This document shows positions 51,606 to 61,766 of a DNA stretch of 64,000 nucleotides, in pieces. The stretch's first letter is position 1; each line of letters opens with the position of its first letter. This DNA comes from Rhodanobacter sp. C03 (GTDB lineage: Bacteria; Pseudomonadota; Gammaproteobacteria; Xanthomonadales; Rhodanobacteraceae): assembly GCF_002001175.1 (NCBI RefSeq), contig NZ_MUNT01000007.1:62001-126000 (forward strand), given 5' to 3'. The notes below the pieces were generated by a model that did not search any database, was not told where the DNA came from, and saw nothing but the letters and a program-made list of their open reading frames with translations. The position numbers and the translations under genes are program-made.

Positions 51606-51833
51606 ATGTTTGAAAACCAGCAACGTGAAGATGTCGAGGCATTGATGAAAGCCGATGCCGAGTTCCGCCGGCTGTATCAGCATCACAGGCAGCTCGACAG
51701 CAAGGTGCACGACGCCGACATCGGTGTATTACCCATTGATGATTTCACCCTGGCCAGCATGAAGAAGGAGAAGCTGCTCGCCAAGGCACGACTCGAACGC
51801 ATGTGGGCGGATCGGGCACACCAGATCCACTGA
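51606..51833 (+). CDS. YdcH/DUF465 family small protein
   Basis: 75 residues. The all-helical YdcH pattern is clear: DVEALMKADAEFRRLYQHHRQLDSKVHDAD, then LASMKKEKLLAKARLERMW. Function unknown, often linked to stress. GAGGAGG lies seven bases before the ATG. Monocistronic and followed by a large hairpin. Confidence 0.88.
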   Translation: MFENQQREDVEALMKADAEFRRLYQHHRQLDSKVHDADIGVLPIDDFTLASMKKEKLLAKARLERMWADRAHQIH

Positions 51834-51852
51834 ACCTGCGGTTTGACGTGAC

Positions 51853-51901
51853 ACGCGGCCCCGGCCTCTTTCCTGTTCACGGGAAAGGGGACCGGGGCCG
51901 C
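51853..51901 (+). terminator. hairpin after the YdcH gene
   Basis: CGGCCCCGGcctCTTTCC pairs with GGAAAGgggaCCGGGGCCG around a 7-base loop; no strong U-run follows, so termination efficiency is uncertain. Confidence 0.6.
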
Positions 51902-51995
51902 GGCGCTTTCGGCCGCTGACAGGTGGCTCGGTTATCATGCTGGTCTGGCCGGTCGATGCGTTCGCGTGACTGGCACCCCTTGCCACGGAGCCCCC

Positions 51996-53366
51996 ATGAC
52001 GGTCCACCAGAGTGTCCTCGAACTGATCGGACGTACCCCGATGGTGCGCGCGCAGCGCCTGGATACCGGGCCGTGCGAATTGTTCCTCAAGCTCGAGAGC
52101 GCGAATCCCGGTGGCTCGATCAAGGATCGCATCGGCCTGTCGATGATCGAGGGCGCCGAGAAGGATGGCCGCATCCGTCCGGGGGATACCTTGGTCGAAG
52201 GCACTGCCGGCAATACCGGCCTGGGGCTGGCGCTGGTCGCGCAGCAGAAAGGCTACCGGCTGATCCTGGTGGTGCCGGACAAGATGAGCCGCGAGAAGAT
52301 CTTCAACCTCAAGGCGATGGGTGCCGAAGTCGTGCTGACCCGCTCGGATGTGGCGAAGGGTCACCCCGAGTACTACCAGGACATGGCCGAGCGCATCGCG
52401 CGTGAAACACCCGGCGCCTATTTCATCAACCAGTTCGGCAATCCGGACAATCCGGCCGCGCATATCCAGACCACCGGCCCGGAAATCCTCGAACAGATGG
52501 ATGGTCAGGTCGACACGATCGTGGTCGGTTGTGGCTCGTCCGGCACCTTGAGCGGATTGTCCAAATATTTCGCCGAGCATTCGCCGCAGACCGAATTGAT
52601 TCTGGCCGATCCGGTCGGCTCGATCCTCACTCAGTACATCAACGAGGGCACGCTCTCGACCAAGTCCGCCAGCTGGATGGTCGAAGGCATCGGCGAGGAT
52701 TTTCTGCCCGGCATCAGCGACTTCAAACGGGTCAAGAAAGCCTATGCGATCTCCGACAAGGAGAGCTTTCTGACGGCGCGCGAGTTGCTGGCGAAAGAGG
52801 GCATCCTGGGTGGTTCGTCGACCGGCACACTGCTGGCGGCGGCATTGAAATTCTGCCGCGAACAGACCAGAGCGAAGCGGGTGGTGACCCTGGTCTGCGA
52901 CACCGGCAACAAGTACCTGTCGAAGATGTACAACGACTACTGGATGCTCGACAACGGCTTCCTCGAGCGTGAACCGCACGGCGACCTGCGCGACTTGCTG
53001 TTGCGCCCGTTCGCGCAGCGCGACACCGTGGTGATCGGCCCGAACGAACTGTTGATCACTGCCTACACGCGCATGAAACTGTATGACGTGTCGCAGCTGC
53101 CGGTGATGGATGGCCACAAGCTGGTCGGCATCGTCGACGAATCGGACGTGTTGATGCATGTGCATGCCGACGAAACGCGTTTTCGCGACCCGGTTTCCAC
53201 CGCCATGATGACCAACCTGCAGATGCTCGCGGTGAGCGAGCCGATCGAGGCGCTGCTGCCGGTGTTCGAGCGCGGGCACGTGGCGATCGTGGTGGATGGC
53301 GAACAATTCCTGGGCCTGATCACCCGTATCGACCTGTTGAACTATCTGCGGCGCAAGGTGAACTAA
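51996..53366 (+). CDS. cbs: cystathionine beta-synthase
   Basis: 456 residues. PLP-dependent fold type II: K43 in NPGGSIKDRIGLS, EGTAGNTGLGLA, GCGSSGTLSGLS and GGSSTGTLLAAAL. Two CBS domains occupy about 335-456 (VIGPNELLITAYTRMKLYDVSQLPVMDG; LGLITRIDLLNYL), as in the heme-free CBS of many bacteria. It condenses serine and homocysteine to cystathionine, feeding the metB product 7 kb on. GGAG lies six bases before the ATG. It sits at the border of the envelope-sugar block. Confidence 0.93.
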   Translation: MTVHQSVLELIGRTPMVRAQRLDTGPCELFLKLESANPGGSIKDRIGLSMIEGAEKDGRIRPGDTLVEGTAGNTGLGLALVAQQKGYRLILVVPDKMSREKIFNLKAMGAEVVLTRSDVAKGHPEYYQDMAERIARETPGAYFINQFGNPDNPAAHIQTTGPEILEQMDGQVDTIVVGCGSSGTLSGLSKYFAEHSPQTELILADPVGSILTQYINEGTLSTKSASWMVEGIGEDFLPGISDFKRVKKAYAISDKESFLTARELLAKEGILGGSSTGTLLAAALKFCREQTRAKRVVTLVCDTGNKYLSKMYNDYWMLDNGFLEREPHGDLRDLLLRPFAQRDTVVIGPNELLITAYTRMKLYDVSQLPVMDGHKLVGIVDESDVLMHVHADETRFRDPVSTAMMTNLQMLAVSEPIEALLPVFERGHVAIVVDGEQFLGLITRIDLLNYLRRKVN

Positions 53367-53484
53367 GAGGCATTGCAGTCGCATCAACCGGTGGGTCATG
53401 AAAGCCTGCAGTAATGCAGCCTCGTCAAGATGACCTCTCGTGTCGGAGCCCGGAGCTCCACATCCAGCATAAGGAAGCTTTGCC

Positions 53485-55314
53485 ATGTGTGGAATTGTTG
53501 CTGCCGCTGCCCAGCGTGATGTCGCCCCATTGCTGATCGCCGGCCTGAAGGCGCTGGAATACCGTGGCTACGATTCGTCGGGCGTGGCCGTGCTTGGCCC
53601 GGGCGAGATCCGGCGCGTGCGCGCCAAGGGCAAGGTGCGCGAGATGGAGGCGTTGTATCTTGCCGATCCGCTTCCCGGGGGCACCGGCATCGCGCATACC
53701 CGTTGGGCTACCCATGGCGTGCCCAGCGAAGCGAACGCGCATCCGCATGTGGCCGGTCGCGTCGCGATCGTGCACAACGGCATCATCGAGAACTACGTCA
53801 GCCTGCGCGCCGAACTGCAGGCGGGCGGGCATGTGTTCACCTCGGAAACCGACACCGAAGTGATGGCGGCGCTGATCGATCGACGCATGAACCAGGGCAT
53901 GGGCTTGCGCGAGGCGGTGTTGGTCACCGTGCGCGAGCTGGAAGGTGCCTACGCGATTGCCGTGATCAGTCATGACGAGCCCGGCAGGGTGGTCGGGGCG
54001 CGTCGTGGTGCGCCGCTGCTGGTTGGCCTCGGCATTGGCGAGAACTTCCTCGGCTCGGATGCGCAGGCGCTGATCCAGGTCACCAACAAGATGGTCTATC
54101 TCGACGAAGGCGATGTGGTCGAGATCAGCCGTGAAAGCATGCAGATCTACACGCTCGACGGGCATCCGGTCGAGCGCGCGGTGCATGAAAGTGAGCTGTC
54201 CACCGACGCCGTCGAACGTGGTGAGTACCGCCACTACATGCAGAAGGAAATTTTCGAGCAGCCGCGCGCGGTGGCCGACACACTGGAGGCGCGCATCGGC
54301 CCGCATGGCGTGTTGCCGAACATTTTCGGCATCGACAGCGACGCCTTGCTGCAGCGTACGCGTGGCCTGCACATCATTGCCTGCGGCACCAGCTACCACG
54401 CCGGCTTGGTCGCCAAGTACTGGATCGAGGAATACGCACGACTTCCGGTGAGCGTGGAAGTGGCCAGCGAATACCGCTACCGCGAGGCGGTGGTGCCAGC
54501 TGACACCTTGTTTGTGGCGATCTCGCAGTCCGGCGAAACCGCCGACACGCTGGCCGCCTTGCGCGAGTCGCGGCGCCGCGGTTACCTCGGCACGCTGGTG
54601 ATCTGCAATTCGCCCGAATCCTCGCTGGTACGCGAAGCGGATATGAAGCTGATGACCCGCGCCGGCCCGGAGATCGGTGTGGCCTCCACCAAGGCATTCA
54701 CCACTCAGCTTGCCGGGCTGGCCTTGCTGGCGCTGGAACTGGCGCGTCGCAACGGGCTCGATCCGGAGCGCTATGCGGTGCTTTGCGCCGAACTGCAGCA
54801 TCTGCCGCGCGCGATCGAGAGCGCGCTGAAGCTGGAACCGGCGATCATCGAGCTGTCGGCCGAATTCATCCATCGTCAGCACGCGCTGTTCCTTGGTCGC
54901 GGTGCGCAGTATCCGGTTGCGCTGGAAGGCGCGTTGAAACTCAAGGAAATTTCCTACATCCACGCCGAGGCCTATGCGGCTGGCGAACTCAAGCATGGCC
55001 CGTTGGCGCTGGTCGACGAGGACATGCCGGTAGTGGCGGTGGCGCCGAACGGCCCGTTGCTGGACAAGCTCAAGTCCAATCTGCAGGAGGTGCGTGCCCG
55101 CGGCGGCCGCCTGATCGTGTTCGCCGATGGTGCCGCCGGCATGGACGACATGGCCGGTCACGGCGTGATGCTGCGGGTGGAGTCCGGCGGCAGCTTCATT
55201 GCGCCGGCGGTATTCACCGTACCTCTGCAGCTGCTGGCTTATCACGTCGCCGTATTGCGCGGCACCGACGTCGATCAGCCACGCAACCTGGCCAAATCAG
55301 TCACGGTGGAATAA
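53485..55314 (+). CDS. glmS: glutamine--fructose-6-phosphate aminotransferase
   Basis: 609 residues. N-terminal glutaminase with nucleophile C2 (CGIVAAAAQRD), SETDTEVMAALI; two SIS isomerase domains (HIIACGTSYHAG; RGAQYPVALEGALKLKEISYIHAEAYAAGELKHGPLALVD) and the C-terminal DQPRNLAKSVTVE. It makes glucosamine-6-phosphate, the entry to UDP-GlcNAc for peptidoglycan and LPS. No glmS ribozyme is expected or seen. A strong terminator follows. Confidence 0.97.
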   Translation: MCGIVAAAAQRDVAPLLIAGLKALEYRGYDSSGVAVLGPGEIRRVRAKGKVREMEALYLADPLPGGTGIAHTRWATHGVPSEANAHPHVAGRVAIVHNGIIENYVSLRAELQAGGHVFTSETDTEVMAALIDRRMNQGMGLREAVLVTVRELEGAYAIAVISHDEPGRVVGARRGAPLLVGLGIGENFLGSDAQALIQVTNKMVYLDEGDVVEISRESMQIYTLDGHPVERAVHESELSTDAVERGEYRHYMQKEIFEQPRAVADTLEARIGPHGVLPNIFGIDSDALLQRTRGLHIIACGTSYHAGLVAKYWIEEYARLPVSVEVASEYRYREAVVPADTLFVAISQSGETADTLAALRESRRRGYLGTLVICNSPESSLVREADMKLMTRAGPEIGVASTKAFTTQLAGLALLALELARRNGLDPERYAVLCAELQHLPRAIESALKLEPAIIELSAEFIHRQHALFLGRGAQYPVALEGALKLKEISYIHAEAYAAGELKHGPLALVDEDMPVVAVAPNGPLLDKLKSNLQEVRARGGRLIVFADGAAGMDDMAGHGVMLRVESGGSFIAPAVFTVPLQLLAYHVAVLRGTDVDQPRNLAKSVTVE

Positions 55315-55330
55315 GCGGCGCCGTGAAACC

Positions 55331-55370
55331 CAATAAAAAAACCGCGCAATCAGCGCGGTTTTTTTATTGG
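55331..55370. terminator. bidirectional terminator between glmS and manC
   Basis: CAATAAAAAAACCGCGC-AATCA-GCGCGGTTTTTTTATTG: A-run, 6-base GC stem, T-run, shared by convergent genes. Confidence 0.95.
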
Positions 55371-55383
55371 GACATTCAGTGGT

Positions 55384-56796
55384 TCAGGCGCGGCCGTAGA
55401 CATCGTCGAAGCGCACGATGTCGTCCTCACCCAGGTAGCTGCCGGACTGCACCTCGATCAGTTCCAGCGCGACCTTGCCGGGATTGCGCAGGCGATGCTT
55501 GCTGCCGAGCGGGATATAGGTGCTCTGGTTCTCGCCGAGCAAAAATATCCTGTCGTCACAGGTGACTTCGGCGGTGCCGGAGACCACGATCCAGTGTTCG
55601 GCACGATGATGATGTTTCTGCAGGCTCAGGCTGGCGCCGGGCTTGACCACGATGCGTTTGACCTGAAAGCGTTCGCCCGCTTCCAGTGAGTCGTAGCTGC
55701 CCCACGGCCGATGCACCACCCGATGCAGTGAATGTTCGCTGCGGTTGGCGGCCTTGAGCTGCTCGACGATTTTCTTGACGTCCTGTGCGGCGTCGCGATG
55801 AGCCACCAGGGTGGCATCGGGTGTGGTCACCACGATCAGGTTGTCGACGCCGACGGTGGCGATCAGATGGCGGTCGTGGGAACGCAGCAAGGAATGGTGC
55901 GTGTCGATCGCCATCGTGTCGCCTTCGCACAGATTGCCCTGTGCGTCCTTGTCGCCGGTCAGCCACAGCGCCGACCACGAACCGATGTCGCTCCACGCAC
56001 AGCTGACCGGGATCACCGCGGCGCGCTGGGTTTTTTCCATCACCGCGTAGTCGATCGAATCGTCCTGCACCAGTGCGAACGCATCGCGGTCGATGCGCAC
56101 GAAATCCAGGTCGGCGGACGCCTTGGCATGCGCCTCGCGCACGGCAGCGAGCATCGCTGGCGCGTGCGCGGTCAGTTCTTCCAGATAGCGTGAGGCCTTG
56201 AACAGGAACATGCCGGAGTTCCAGTCGTAGCCGCCATCGGCGAGGTACGCCTCGGCTTTGCTCAGGTCGGGCTTCTCGACGAATTGCTCCACCCGGTAAC
56301 CATCGCTGCCGATCGCCTCGGCGCGGCGGATATAGCCGAAACCGGTTTCCGGGCGATCCGGACGGATGCCGAACGTGACCAGCCAGCCTTGCGCGGCGAG
56401 CGGCATGGCCTGCTTCACCGCGTCGACAAAGGCGCTGGTGTCACCGATCAGGTGGTCGGCCGGCAGCACCAGCAGCATCGCATCGGCATTGCGTGCAAGC
56501 GCCTGCAGCGCACCCAGCGCAATCGCCGGCGCGGTGTTGCGCGCCAGCGGCTCCAATACGATGGTGGCGTCGTCGATACCCGCTTCCAGCAACTGGTCGG
56601 CGGCGAGGAAGCGATGGTCCTCGCTGGCCACCACGATCGGCGCGGCGATGTCCGGCAGCTGGCGGGTGCGCGCGATGGTCTGCTGGAACAGCGTACCCTT
56701 GCCAGCCAGCGCGAGGAACTGCTTGGGCAGATTCTTGCGCGATACCGGCCACAAGCGGGTGCCGCTGCCGCCACTGAGAATGAGGGGTATCAACAT
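55384..56796 (-). CDS. manC: bifunctional mannose-1-phosphate guanylyltransferase / mannose-6-phosphate isomerase
   Basis: 470 residues. Nucleotidyl transferase signature PLILSGGSGTRLWPVSRKNLPKQFLAL at the N-terminus, VLPADHLIGD and FVEKPDLSKAEAYLADG in the middle, and a C-terminal cupin-type isomerase domain (HRPWGSYDSLEAGERFQVKRIVVKPGASLSLQKHHHRAEHWIVVSGTAEV). Equivalent to XanB of Xanthomonas; it makes GDP-mannose for exopolysaccharide or LPS. It starts three bases after rmlD and is the last gene of the rmlBACD-manC operon. Confidence 0.95.
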   Translation of the reverse strand: MLIPLILSGGSGTRLWPVSRKNLPKQFLALAGKGTLFQQTIARTRQLPDIAAPIVVASEDHRFLAADQLLEAGIDDATIVLEPLARNTAPAIALGALQALARNADAMLLVLPADHLIGDTSAFVDAVKQAMPLAAQGWLVTFGIRPDRPETGFGYIRRAEAIGSDGYRVEQFVEKPDLSKAEAYLADGGYDWNSGMFLFKASRYLEELTAHAPAMLAAVREAHAKASADLDFVRIDRDAFALVQDDSIDYAVMEKTQRAAVIPVSCAWSDIGSWSALWLTGDKDAQGNLCEGDTMAIDTHHSLLRSHDRHLIATVGVDNLIVVTTPDATLVAHRDAAQDVKKIVEQLKAANRSEHSLHRVVHRPWGSYDSLEAGERFQVKRIVVKPGASLSLQKHHHRAEHWIVVSGTAEVTCDDRIFLLGENQSTYIPLGSKHRLRNPGKVALELIEVQSGSYLGEDDIVRFDDVYGRA

Positions 56797-56799
56797 GAC

Positions 56800-57735
56800 T
56801 CAGGATCCTGAAGTGATCAGCTGGCGGATGACCTCGCCCAGTCCGTGCTGCCAATCGGGTAGCGGATAGTCAAAGTGCCGCTGGAAGCCGCGATTGTCCA
56901 GCAGCGACCACGCGGGACGCACCGCTGGTGTGGGAAATTCGGCGCTGGTGATCGGAACCACGTGCGGTTGCCGTGGGATCAGCCCCTGCGCGGCGGCCTG
57001 CTCGAAGATCGCGCTGGCGAAGCCATGCCATGTCGTGGCGCCGCTGGCGACCAGGTGGTGAGTACCGCTGAGCTGCCGACGCCGGGCAGCATCGGCATCT
57101 TGCCAGCGATCGAGCGCCGCCACGCTGGCGTTGACGATCAGCGTGGTGTCGGTCGGTGCACCGTGCTGGTCGGCCACCACGCGCAGTTCCTCACGCTCGG
57201 CGCCGAGCCGCAGCATGGTGCGCAGGAAGTTGTGGCCGTGCGCGGCGTACACCCACGCGGTGCGAAGCGTCAGATGATGCGCGCCGCTGTCGCGCAGGGC
57301 CTGTTCGCCGGCCAGCTTGCTGCGGCCGTAGGCACCCAGCGGGCCGGTGGGTGCATCGACGGCATACGGTTGCGACTGGCTGCCGTCGAACACGTAGTCG
57401 GTCGAGTAATGCATCACCAGCGCATCGTGCGCCGCGGCCCATGCACCGAGGACACCTACCGCTTCGCCGTTGACGCGGGTGGCGAGCGCCTCTTCCTGCT
57501 CGGCCCGATCGACCGCGGTATAGGCGGCGGCATTGATGATCACGTCGGGCCGCACGCGGTCGAGCAGGACGGGCAGGCTGGTCGGTTCGGCAAGATCGGC
57601 GATCTCGCCGCGGCCGCCCGTCGTCAGCATGCCGTCGCGGCTGGCCGCGATGACTTCGCCGCGTGCATTCAGGCCGGCGTGCTCGAGAAACGTGCGGCCG
57701 AGCTGGCCATTGGCGCCGAGCAGCAGGAGCCTCAT
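56800..57735 (-). CDS. rmlD: dTDP-4-dehydrorhamnose reductase
   Basis: 311 residues. Rossmann GANGQLGRTFLEH, catalytic YxxxK in LGAYGRSKLAGE, INAAAYTAVDRAEQEEALATRVNGEA, and STDYVFDGSQSQPY. It carries out the last step to dTDP-L-rhamnose. The start overlaps the rmlC stop by four bases. Confidence 0.95.
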   Translation of the reverse strand: MRLLLLGANGQLGRTFLEHAGLNARGEVIAASRDGMLTTGGRGEIADLAEPTSLPVLLDRVRPDVIINAAAYTAVDRAEQEEALATRVNGEAVGVLGAWAAAHDALVMHYSTDYVFDGSQSQPYAVDAPTGPLGAYGRSKLAGEQALRDSGAHHLTLRTAWVYAAHGHNFLRTMLRLGAEREELRVVADQHGAPTDTTLIVNASVAALDRWQDADAARRRQLSGTHHLVASGATTWHGFASAIFEQAAAQGLIPRQPHVVPITSAEFPTPAVRPAWSLLDNRGFQRHFDYPLPDWQHGLGEVIRQLITSGS

Positions 57736-58289
57736 GCCACGAAAATCGGCAATCGCTCAGGGGCGACGTCTTTCAGCAGCGGTGTCTTGCCGTCCTTGTC
57801 GGACAGCAGCGGTGCGCTGAGCGGCCAGTCGATGCCGAGATCGGCATCGTTCCAGCGGATACCGGCGTCGGCCTTGGCGTCGTACAGCGCGGTGCACTGG
57901 TAAGTGAAGGTGGCGAATTCCGACAGCACGCAGAAGCCGTGTGCAAAACCTTCCGGTACCCAGAAGTGGCGATGGTTGTCGGCGGTCAGCATCACGCCGA
58001 ACGACTTTCCAAACGTCGGCGAGCCACGGCGGATGTCCACCGCCACGTCATACACCTCGCCTTCCAGCACGCTGACCAGCTTGCCCTGCGGGTTCGGCCA
58101 CTGGTAATGCAGGCCACGCAGCACGCCACGGGCCGAGCGCGAGACGTTGGACTGGATGAAGTGGTGATCGATGCCAGCCTCGCGATACTTCGCCTGGTTG
58201 TAGCTCTCGTAGAAGAAGCCGCGGGCGTCGCCGAATACCTGCGGTTCGAGGATCAGCGCGCCGGACAGTCCTGTGTCTATCACTTTCAT
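57732..58289 (-). CDS. rmlC: dTDP-4-dehydrorhamnose 3,5-epimerase
   Basis: 185 residues, a cupin. [43 protein letters not shown] (catalytic His region) and [29 protein letters not shown] are the family hallmarks. Converts the RmlB product for RmlD. It overlaps both neighbours (rmlA stop and rmlD start), so translation is coupled. Confidence 0.95.
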   Translation of the reverse strand: MKVIDTGLSGALILEPQVFGDARGFFYESYNQAKYREAGIDHHFIQSNVSRSARGVLRGLHYQWPNPQGKLVSVLEGEVYDVAVDIRRGSPTFGKSFGVMLTADNHRHFWVPEGFAHGFCVLSEFATFTYQCTALYDAKADAGIRWNDADLGIDWPLSAPLLSDKDGKTPLLKDVAPERLPIFVA

Positions 58290-59176
58290 CGTACGGGGCC
58301 TTGCCTGGTCAATTGCTGCAGATACTGGCCGTAACCGGTCTTGGCCAGCGGTGCGGCCAGCGCCAGCAACTGCTCGGTATCGATCCAGCCGTTGAGGTAG
58401 GCGATCTCTTCCGGACAGCACACCTTGAGGCCCTGCCGGTTCTCGATCGTCTCGATGTAGTTGCCCGCTTCCATCAGCGAGTCGTGTGTGCCGGTGTCGA
58501 GCCAGGCGAAACCGCGGCCGAGCTGTTCCAGATGCAGGGAATTGTCATCGAGGTAGCAACGGTTGAGATCGGTGATCTCGAGTTCGCCGCGTGGCGAAGG
58601 CTTCAGCGCCGCCGCGTAATCACACACGCGGCCGTCGTAGAAGTACAAGCCGGTGACCGCATAGTTCGACTTCGGCTGGGCCGGCTTTTCTTCCAGTCCG
58701 ATCACGCGGCCGGCAGCGTCGAATTCGGCCACGCCATAGCGCTCCGGATCCTTCACCCAATAGCCGAACACGGTGGCGCCGTGATCGCGCGAGGCGGCGC
58801 GCCTGAGTCGCTCGGTCAGGCCGACGCCGTAGAAGATGTTGTCGCCGAGCACCAGGCAGCTGGGCTTGCCGCCGACGAAATCACGGCCGATGGTGAACGC
58901 CTGCGCCAGTCCATCCGGCGACGGCTGCACGGCGTATTGAATGTCGATACCCCATTGTGAACCGTCGCCAAGCAGGCGCTGGAACATTTCCTGCTCGTGC
59001 GGCGTGTTGATCATCAACATTTCGCGGATGCCGGCCAGCATCAGCGTGGCCAGCGGGTAATAGATCATCGGCTTGTCGTACACCGGCAGCAGCTGCTTGC
59101 TGACCGCGCGGGTGATCGGATAAAGCCGGGTGCCGGAACCGCCGGCGAGGATGATGCCTTTTTGTGTGGTGCTCAT
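58286..59176 (-). CDS. rmlA: glucose-1-phosphate thymidylyltransferase
   Basis: 296 residues from the ATG at 59176, which has AAGGA seven bases upstream; an ATG 15 bases earlier is possible. [57 protein letters not shown] and [20 protein letters not shown] are typical RmlA. First step to dTDP-rhamnose. Confidence 0.96.
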   Translation of the reverse strand: MSTTQKGIILAGGSGTRLYPITRAVSKQLLPVYDKPMIYYPLATLMLAGIREMLMINTPHEQEMFQRLLGDGSQWGIDIQYAVQPSPDGLAQAFTIGRDFVGGKPSCLVLGDNIFYGVGLTERLRRAASRDHGATVFGYWVKDPERYGVAEFDAAGRVIGLEEKPAQPKSNYAVTGLYFYDGRVCDYAAALKPSPRGELEITDLNRCYLDDNSLHLEQLGRGFAWLDTGTHDSLMEAGNYIETIENRQGLKVCCPEEIAYLNGWIDTEQLLALAAPLAKTGYGQYLQQLTRQGPVR

Positions 59177-59187
59177 CAGCACGTCCT

Positions 59188-60258
59188 TCATGATCCCAGA
59201 CGCTCCATGCGATAGCTGCCATCAAGCACACGCTGGCTCCACGACTGGTTGGCGAGATACCAGTCCACCGTCTGCGCGATGCCGCTTTCGAACGTCTGCG
59301 ACGGCCGCCAGCCCAACTCGTCCTGCAGCTTGCTGGAGTCGATCGCGTAGCGACGGTCGTGGCCGGGGCGATCCTTGACGTAGGTGATCAGCGACTCGCG
59401 GACACGGCCGTCGGGCAACGGGCGGCGCTGATCAAGCAGGGCGCAGATCGTTTTCACCACCGCGATGTTCTCGCGCTCGGCATTGCCGCCCACGTTGTAG
59501 GTTTCACCGACGCGACCGCCGTCCAGTACGCACCGGATCGCGCTGCAGTGATCGCCCACGAACAGCCAGTCGCGGATGTTCCGGCCGTCGCCGTAGACCG
59601 GCAGCGGTTCGCCGGCGAGCGCCTTCTGGATGATCAGCGGAATGAGCTTTTCCGGGAACTGGTAGGGCCCGTAGTTGTTCGAGCAGTTGGTGGTCAGCGT
59701 CGGCATGCCATAGGTATGCTGGAACGCGCGCACCAGGTGATCGGACGCTGCCTTGGAGGCGGAGTACGGCGAATTCGGCGCGTACGGCGTCTGCTCGGTG
59801 AACTTGCCTTCGGCACCGAGCGAGCCGTACACCTCGTCGGTCGACACGTGCAGGAAGCGGAACGCGTCACGCGCGGCACCTTCCAGTCCGCGCCAGTAGT
59901 CGCGCGCGCATTCGAGCAGGCCCAAGGTGCCGACCACATTGGTCTGCACGAATTCGGCAGGCCCGTCGATCGAGCGATCCACGTGCGACTCGGCGGCGAA
60001 GTTCACGATGGCATCAGGACGGTGCTCGGCCAGCAATTTCGCCACCAGCTCGCGATCGCCGATATCGCCCTGCACGAACGTGTGAGCAGAGGCCTCCTTC
60101 AGCGAGCTGAGCGTATCCAGGTTGCCGGCATAGGTCAGCTTGTCCAGATTGACCACACGCAGGCCATCGGCCACCGCCTGCAGCACGAAATTCGCGCCGA
60201 TAAAGCCGGCGCCGCCGGTGACCAGCAGCGTTTGGGTCCCTGTGGATGGGCTATTCAT
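59188..60258 (-). CDS. rmlB: dTDP-glucose 4,6-dehydratase
   Basis: 356 residues. [15 protein letters not shown] (NAD site), [54 protein letters not shown] (catalytic YxxxK) and [20 protein letters not shown]. Start at 60258 is chosen for family length. First gene of a five-gene minus-strand operon rmlB-rmlA-rmlC-rmlD-manC; divergent from metB with 262 bases between starts. Confidence 0.96.
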   Translation of the reverse strand: MNSPSTGTQTLLVTGGAGFIGANFVLQAVADGLRVVNLDKLTYAGNLDTLSSLKEASAHTFVQGDIGDRELVAKLLAEHRPDAIVNFAAESHVDRSIDGPAEFVQTNVVGTLGLLECARDYWRGLEGAARDAFRFLHVSTDEVYGSLGAEGKFTEQTPYAPNSPYSASKAASDHLVRAFQHTYGMPTLTTNCSNNYGPYQFPEKLIPLIIQKALAGEPLPVYGDGRNIRDWLFVGDHCSAIRCVLDGGRVGETYNVGGNAERENIAVVKTICALLDQRRPLPDGRVRESLITYVKDRPGHDRRYAIDSSKLQDELGWRPSQTFESGIAQTVDWYLANQSWSQRVLDGSYRMERLGS

Positions 60259-60490
60259 CAAGTACGTCCATGGTTTGACGGAGACAGTGGCCTGGGCGGC
60301 TGGCTTGGCCGCCGGACAGACAGCAAATGATGCCTGCTCTTGCCTCGTCGACCAAGCGCCTGGAGGTCGCACGGCTGCCTTTCGGCCATGCAAAGGCTGC
60401 AGTTTGCCCATTTCTGCATGAACGCGAACTTTGCCCTCATTCGGCAACGAGTGGCATAGAAGCTAAGATGGCGGACTTTACAACACGAGG

Positions 60491-60509
60491 CAGCCCGCCC
60501 GGCGGGCTG
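60491..60509 (+). promoter_or_regulatory. palindromic hairpin next to the metB SD site
   Basis: CAGCCCGCC-C-GGCGGGCTG, a perfect 9-base arm pair, ends one or two bases before the GAGG SD site (60511-60514) of metB. It could affect ribosome access or bind a regulator; there is no U-run, so it is not a terminator. Confidence 0.45.
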
Positions 60510-60520
60510 TGAGGACAGCG

Positions 60521-61687
60521 ATGAAAACTGGCACAAAGCGTAGCCGACATGGGATGGGAACCCTGGCCATTCATGCCGGCCAGCATCCGGATCCCAGCAC
60601 CGGCGCGATCATGACGCCGATCTACGCTACCTCGACCTACGTGCAGGCGAGTCCTGGCAAGCACAAGGGTTATGAGTATTCACGCACACAGAACCCCACC
60701 CGCATGGCGTACGAGCGCTGCGTGGCGGAACTGGAAGGTGGCGTGGCCGGCTTTGCGTTTGCCTCCGGTCTGGCGGCGGCGGCGACGGTGCTGGATCTGC
60801 TCGATTCGGGCAGCCATGTCATCGCGATGGACGACCTCTACGGCGGCACCTATCGCCTGTTCGAAAAGGTGCGGCGGCGTTCGGCCGGGCTGGATTTCAG
60901 CTTCATCGATCTGAATGACACCGTCGCCATGAAGGCGGCGCTCAAGCCCAACACGCGGATGATCTGGGCCGAAACACCGACCAATCCGATGCTGAAGCTG
61001 GTCGATCTGGCCAAGGTTGCCGCGTTCGCCAAGAAGCATGGCCTGATCCTGGTGGTCGACAACACGTTCTGCTCGCCGATGCTGCAGCGCCCGCTGGAAT
61101 TCGGCGCGGATCTGGTGCTGCATTCGGCCACCAAGTACCTCAATGGTCATTCCGACATGGTTGGCGGCATCGTGGTCGCCGGCAGCCAGGAACTCGCCGA
61201 GCAGATGGGCTTCCTGCAGAACTCGGTCGGCGCCGTCGCCGGTCCGTTCGACTCCTTCCTTGCGATGCGCGGGCTGAAGACCCTGCACCTGCGCATGAGG
61301 GCGCATTGCGAGAGCGCTCTGGAACTGGCGAAGTGGCTGGAGAAGCATCCGGCGGTCGAGCGGGTGATCTATCCGGGCCTCAAGAGCCATCCGCAGCACG
61401 CGCTGGCGAAGCGCCAGATGGACGGCTTTGGCGGCATCATCACGATCGAGGTGAAGGGCGGCCTGAAAAAGGCCCGGCGCATGCTCGAGCGTTGCGAGCT
61501 GTTCGCGCTGGCCGAATCACTCGGCGGTGTCGAGAGCCTGATCGAGCACCCCGCCATCATGACCCATGCATCCGTTCCGGCCGCCAACCGCAAGCGGCTG
61601 GGCATCAGTGACGGGCTGATCCGGCTGTCGGTGGGCGTGGAGGATATCGCCGACCTGCAGGCCGAGTTGAGCCACGCGCTGGGCTGA
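60521..61687 (+). CDS. metB: cystathionine gamma-synthase/lyase
   Basis: 388 residues of the Cys/Met-metabolism PLP family. PLP-lysine in SATKYLNGHSDMVGG, N-terminal TLAIHAGQHPDPSTGAIMTPIYATSTYVQ, EYSRTQNPTRMAYERCVAELEGG and C-terminal SLGGVESLIEHPAIMTHASVP. Synthase and lyase cannot be separated by sequence alone; with cbs nearby, the lyase role (cysteine from homocysteine) is plausible. In Xanthomonas the gene beside the LPS locus is called metB. The ATG at 60521 has GAGG six bases upstream. Confidence 0.9.
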   Translation: MKTGTKRSRHGMGTLAIHAGQHPDPSTGAIMTPIYATSTYVQASPGKHKGYEYSRTQNPTRMAYERCVAELEGGVAGFAFASGLAAAATVLDLLDSGSHVIAMDDLYGGTYRLFEKVRRRSAGLDFSFIDLNDTVAMKAALKPNTRMIWAETPTNPMLKLVDLAKVAAFAKKHGLILVVDNTFCSPMLQRPLEFGADLVLHSATKYLNGHSDMVGGIVVAGSQELAEQMGFLQNSVGAVAGPFDSFLAMRGLKTLHLRMRAHCESALELAKWLEKHPAVERVIYPGLKSHPQHALAKRQMDGFGGIITIEVKGGLKKARRMLERCELFALAESLGGVESLIEHPAIMTHASVPAANRKRLGISDGLIRLSVGVEDIADLQAELSHALG

Positions 61688-61766
61688 TGCCCGTACTGCC
61701 GCTTTCGCGGGCGGCTTTCCATGCTTCGGCCCGCTGCAGATTTTCGCAAGATCACAGGAACACCTG

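Noticed and set aside
51729..55245. Long minus-strand open frames opposite cbs and glmS (about 585 and 606 codons)
   Set aside because: Both plus-strand genes are unambiguous; the opposite frames are His/Gln/Arg-rich and typical of antisense frames in high-GC DNA.
60491..60509. Hairpin before metB as an intrinsic terminator
   Set aside because: No T-run follows it, and it sits next to a good SD site for the same-strand gene.
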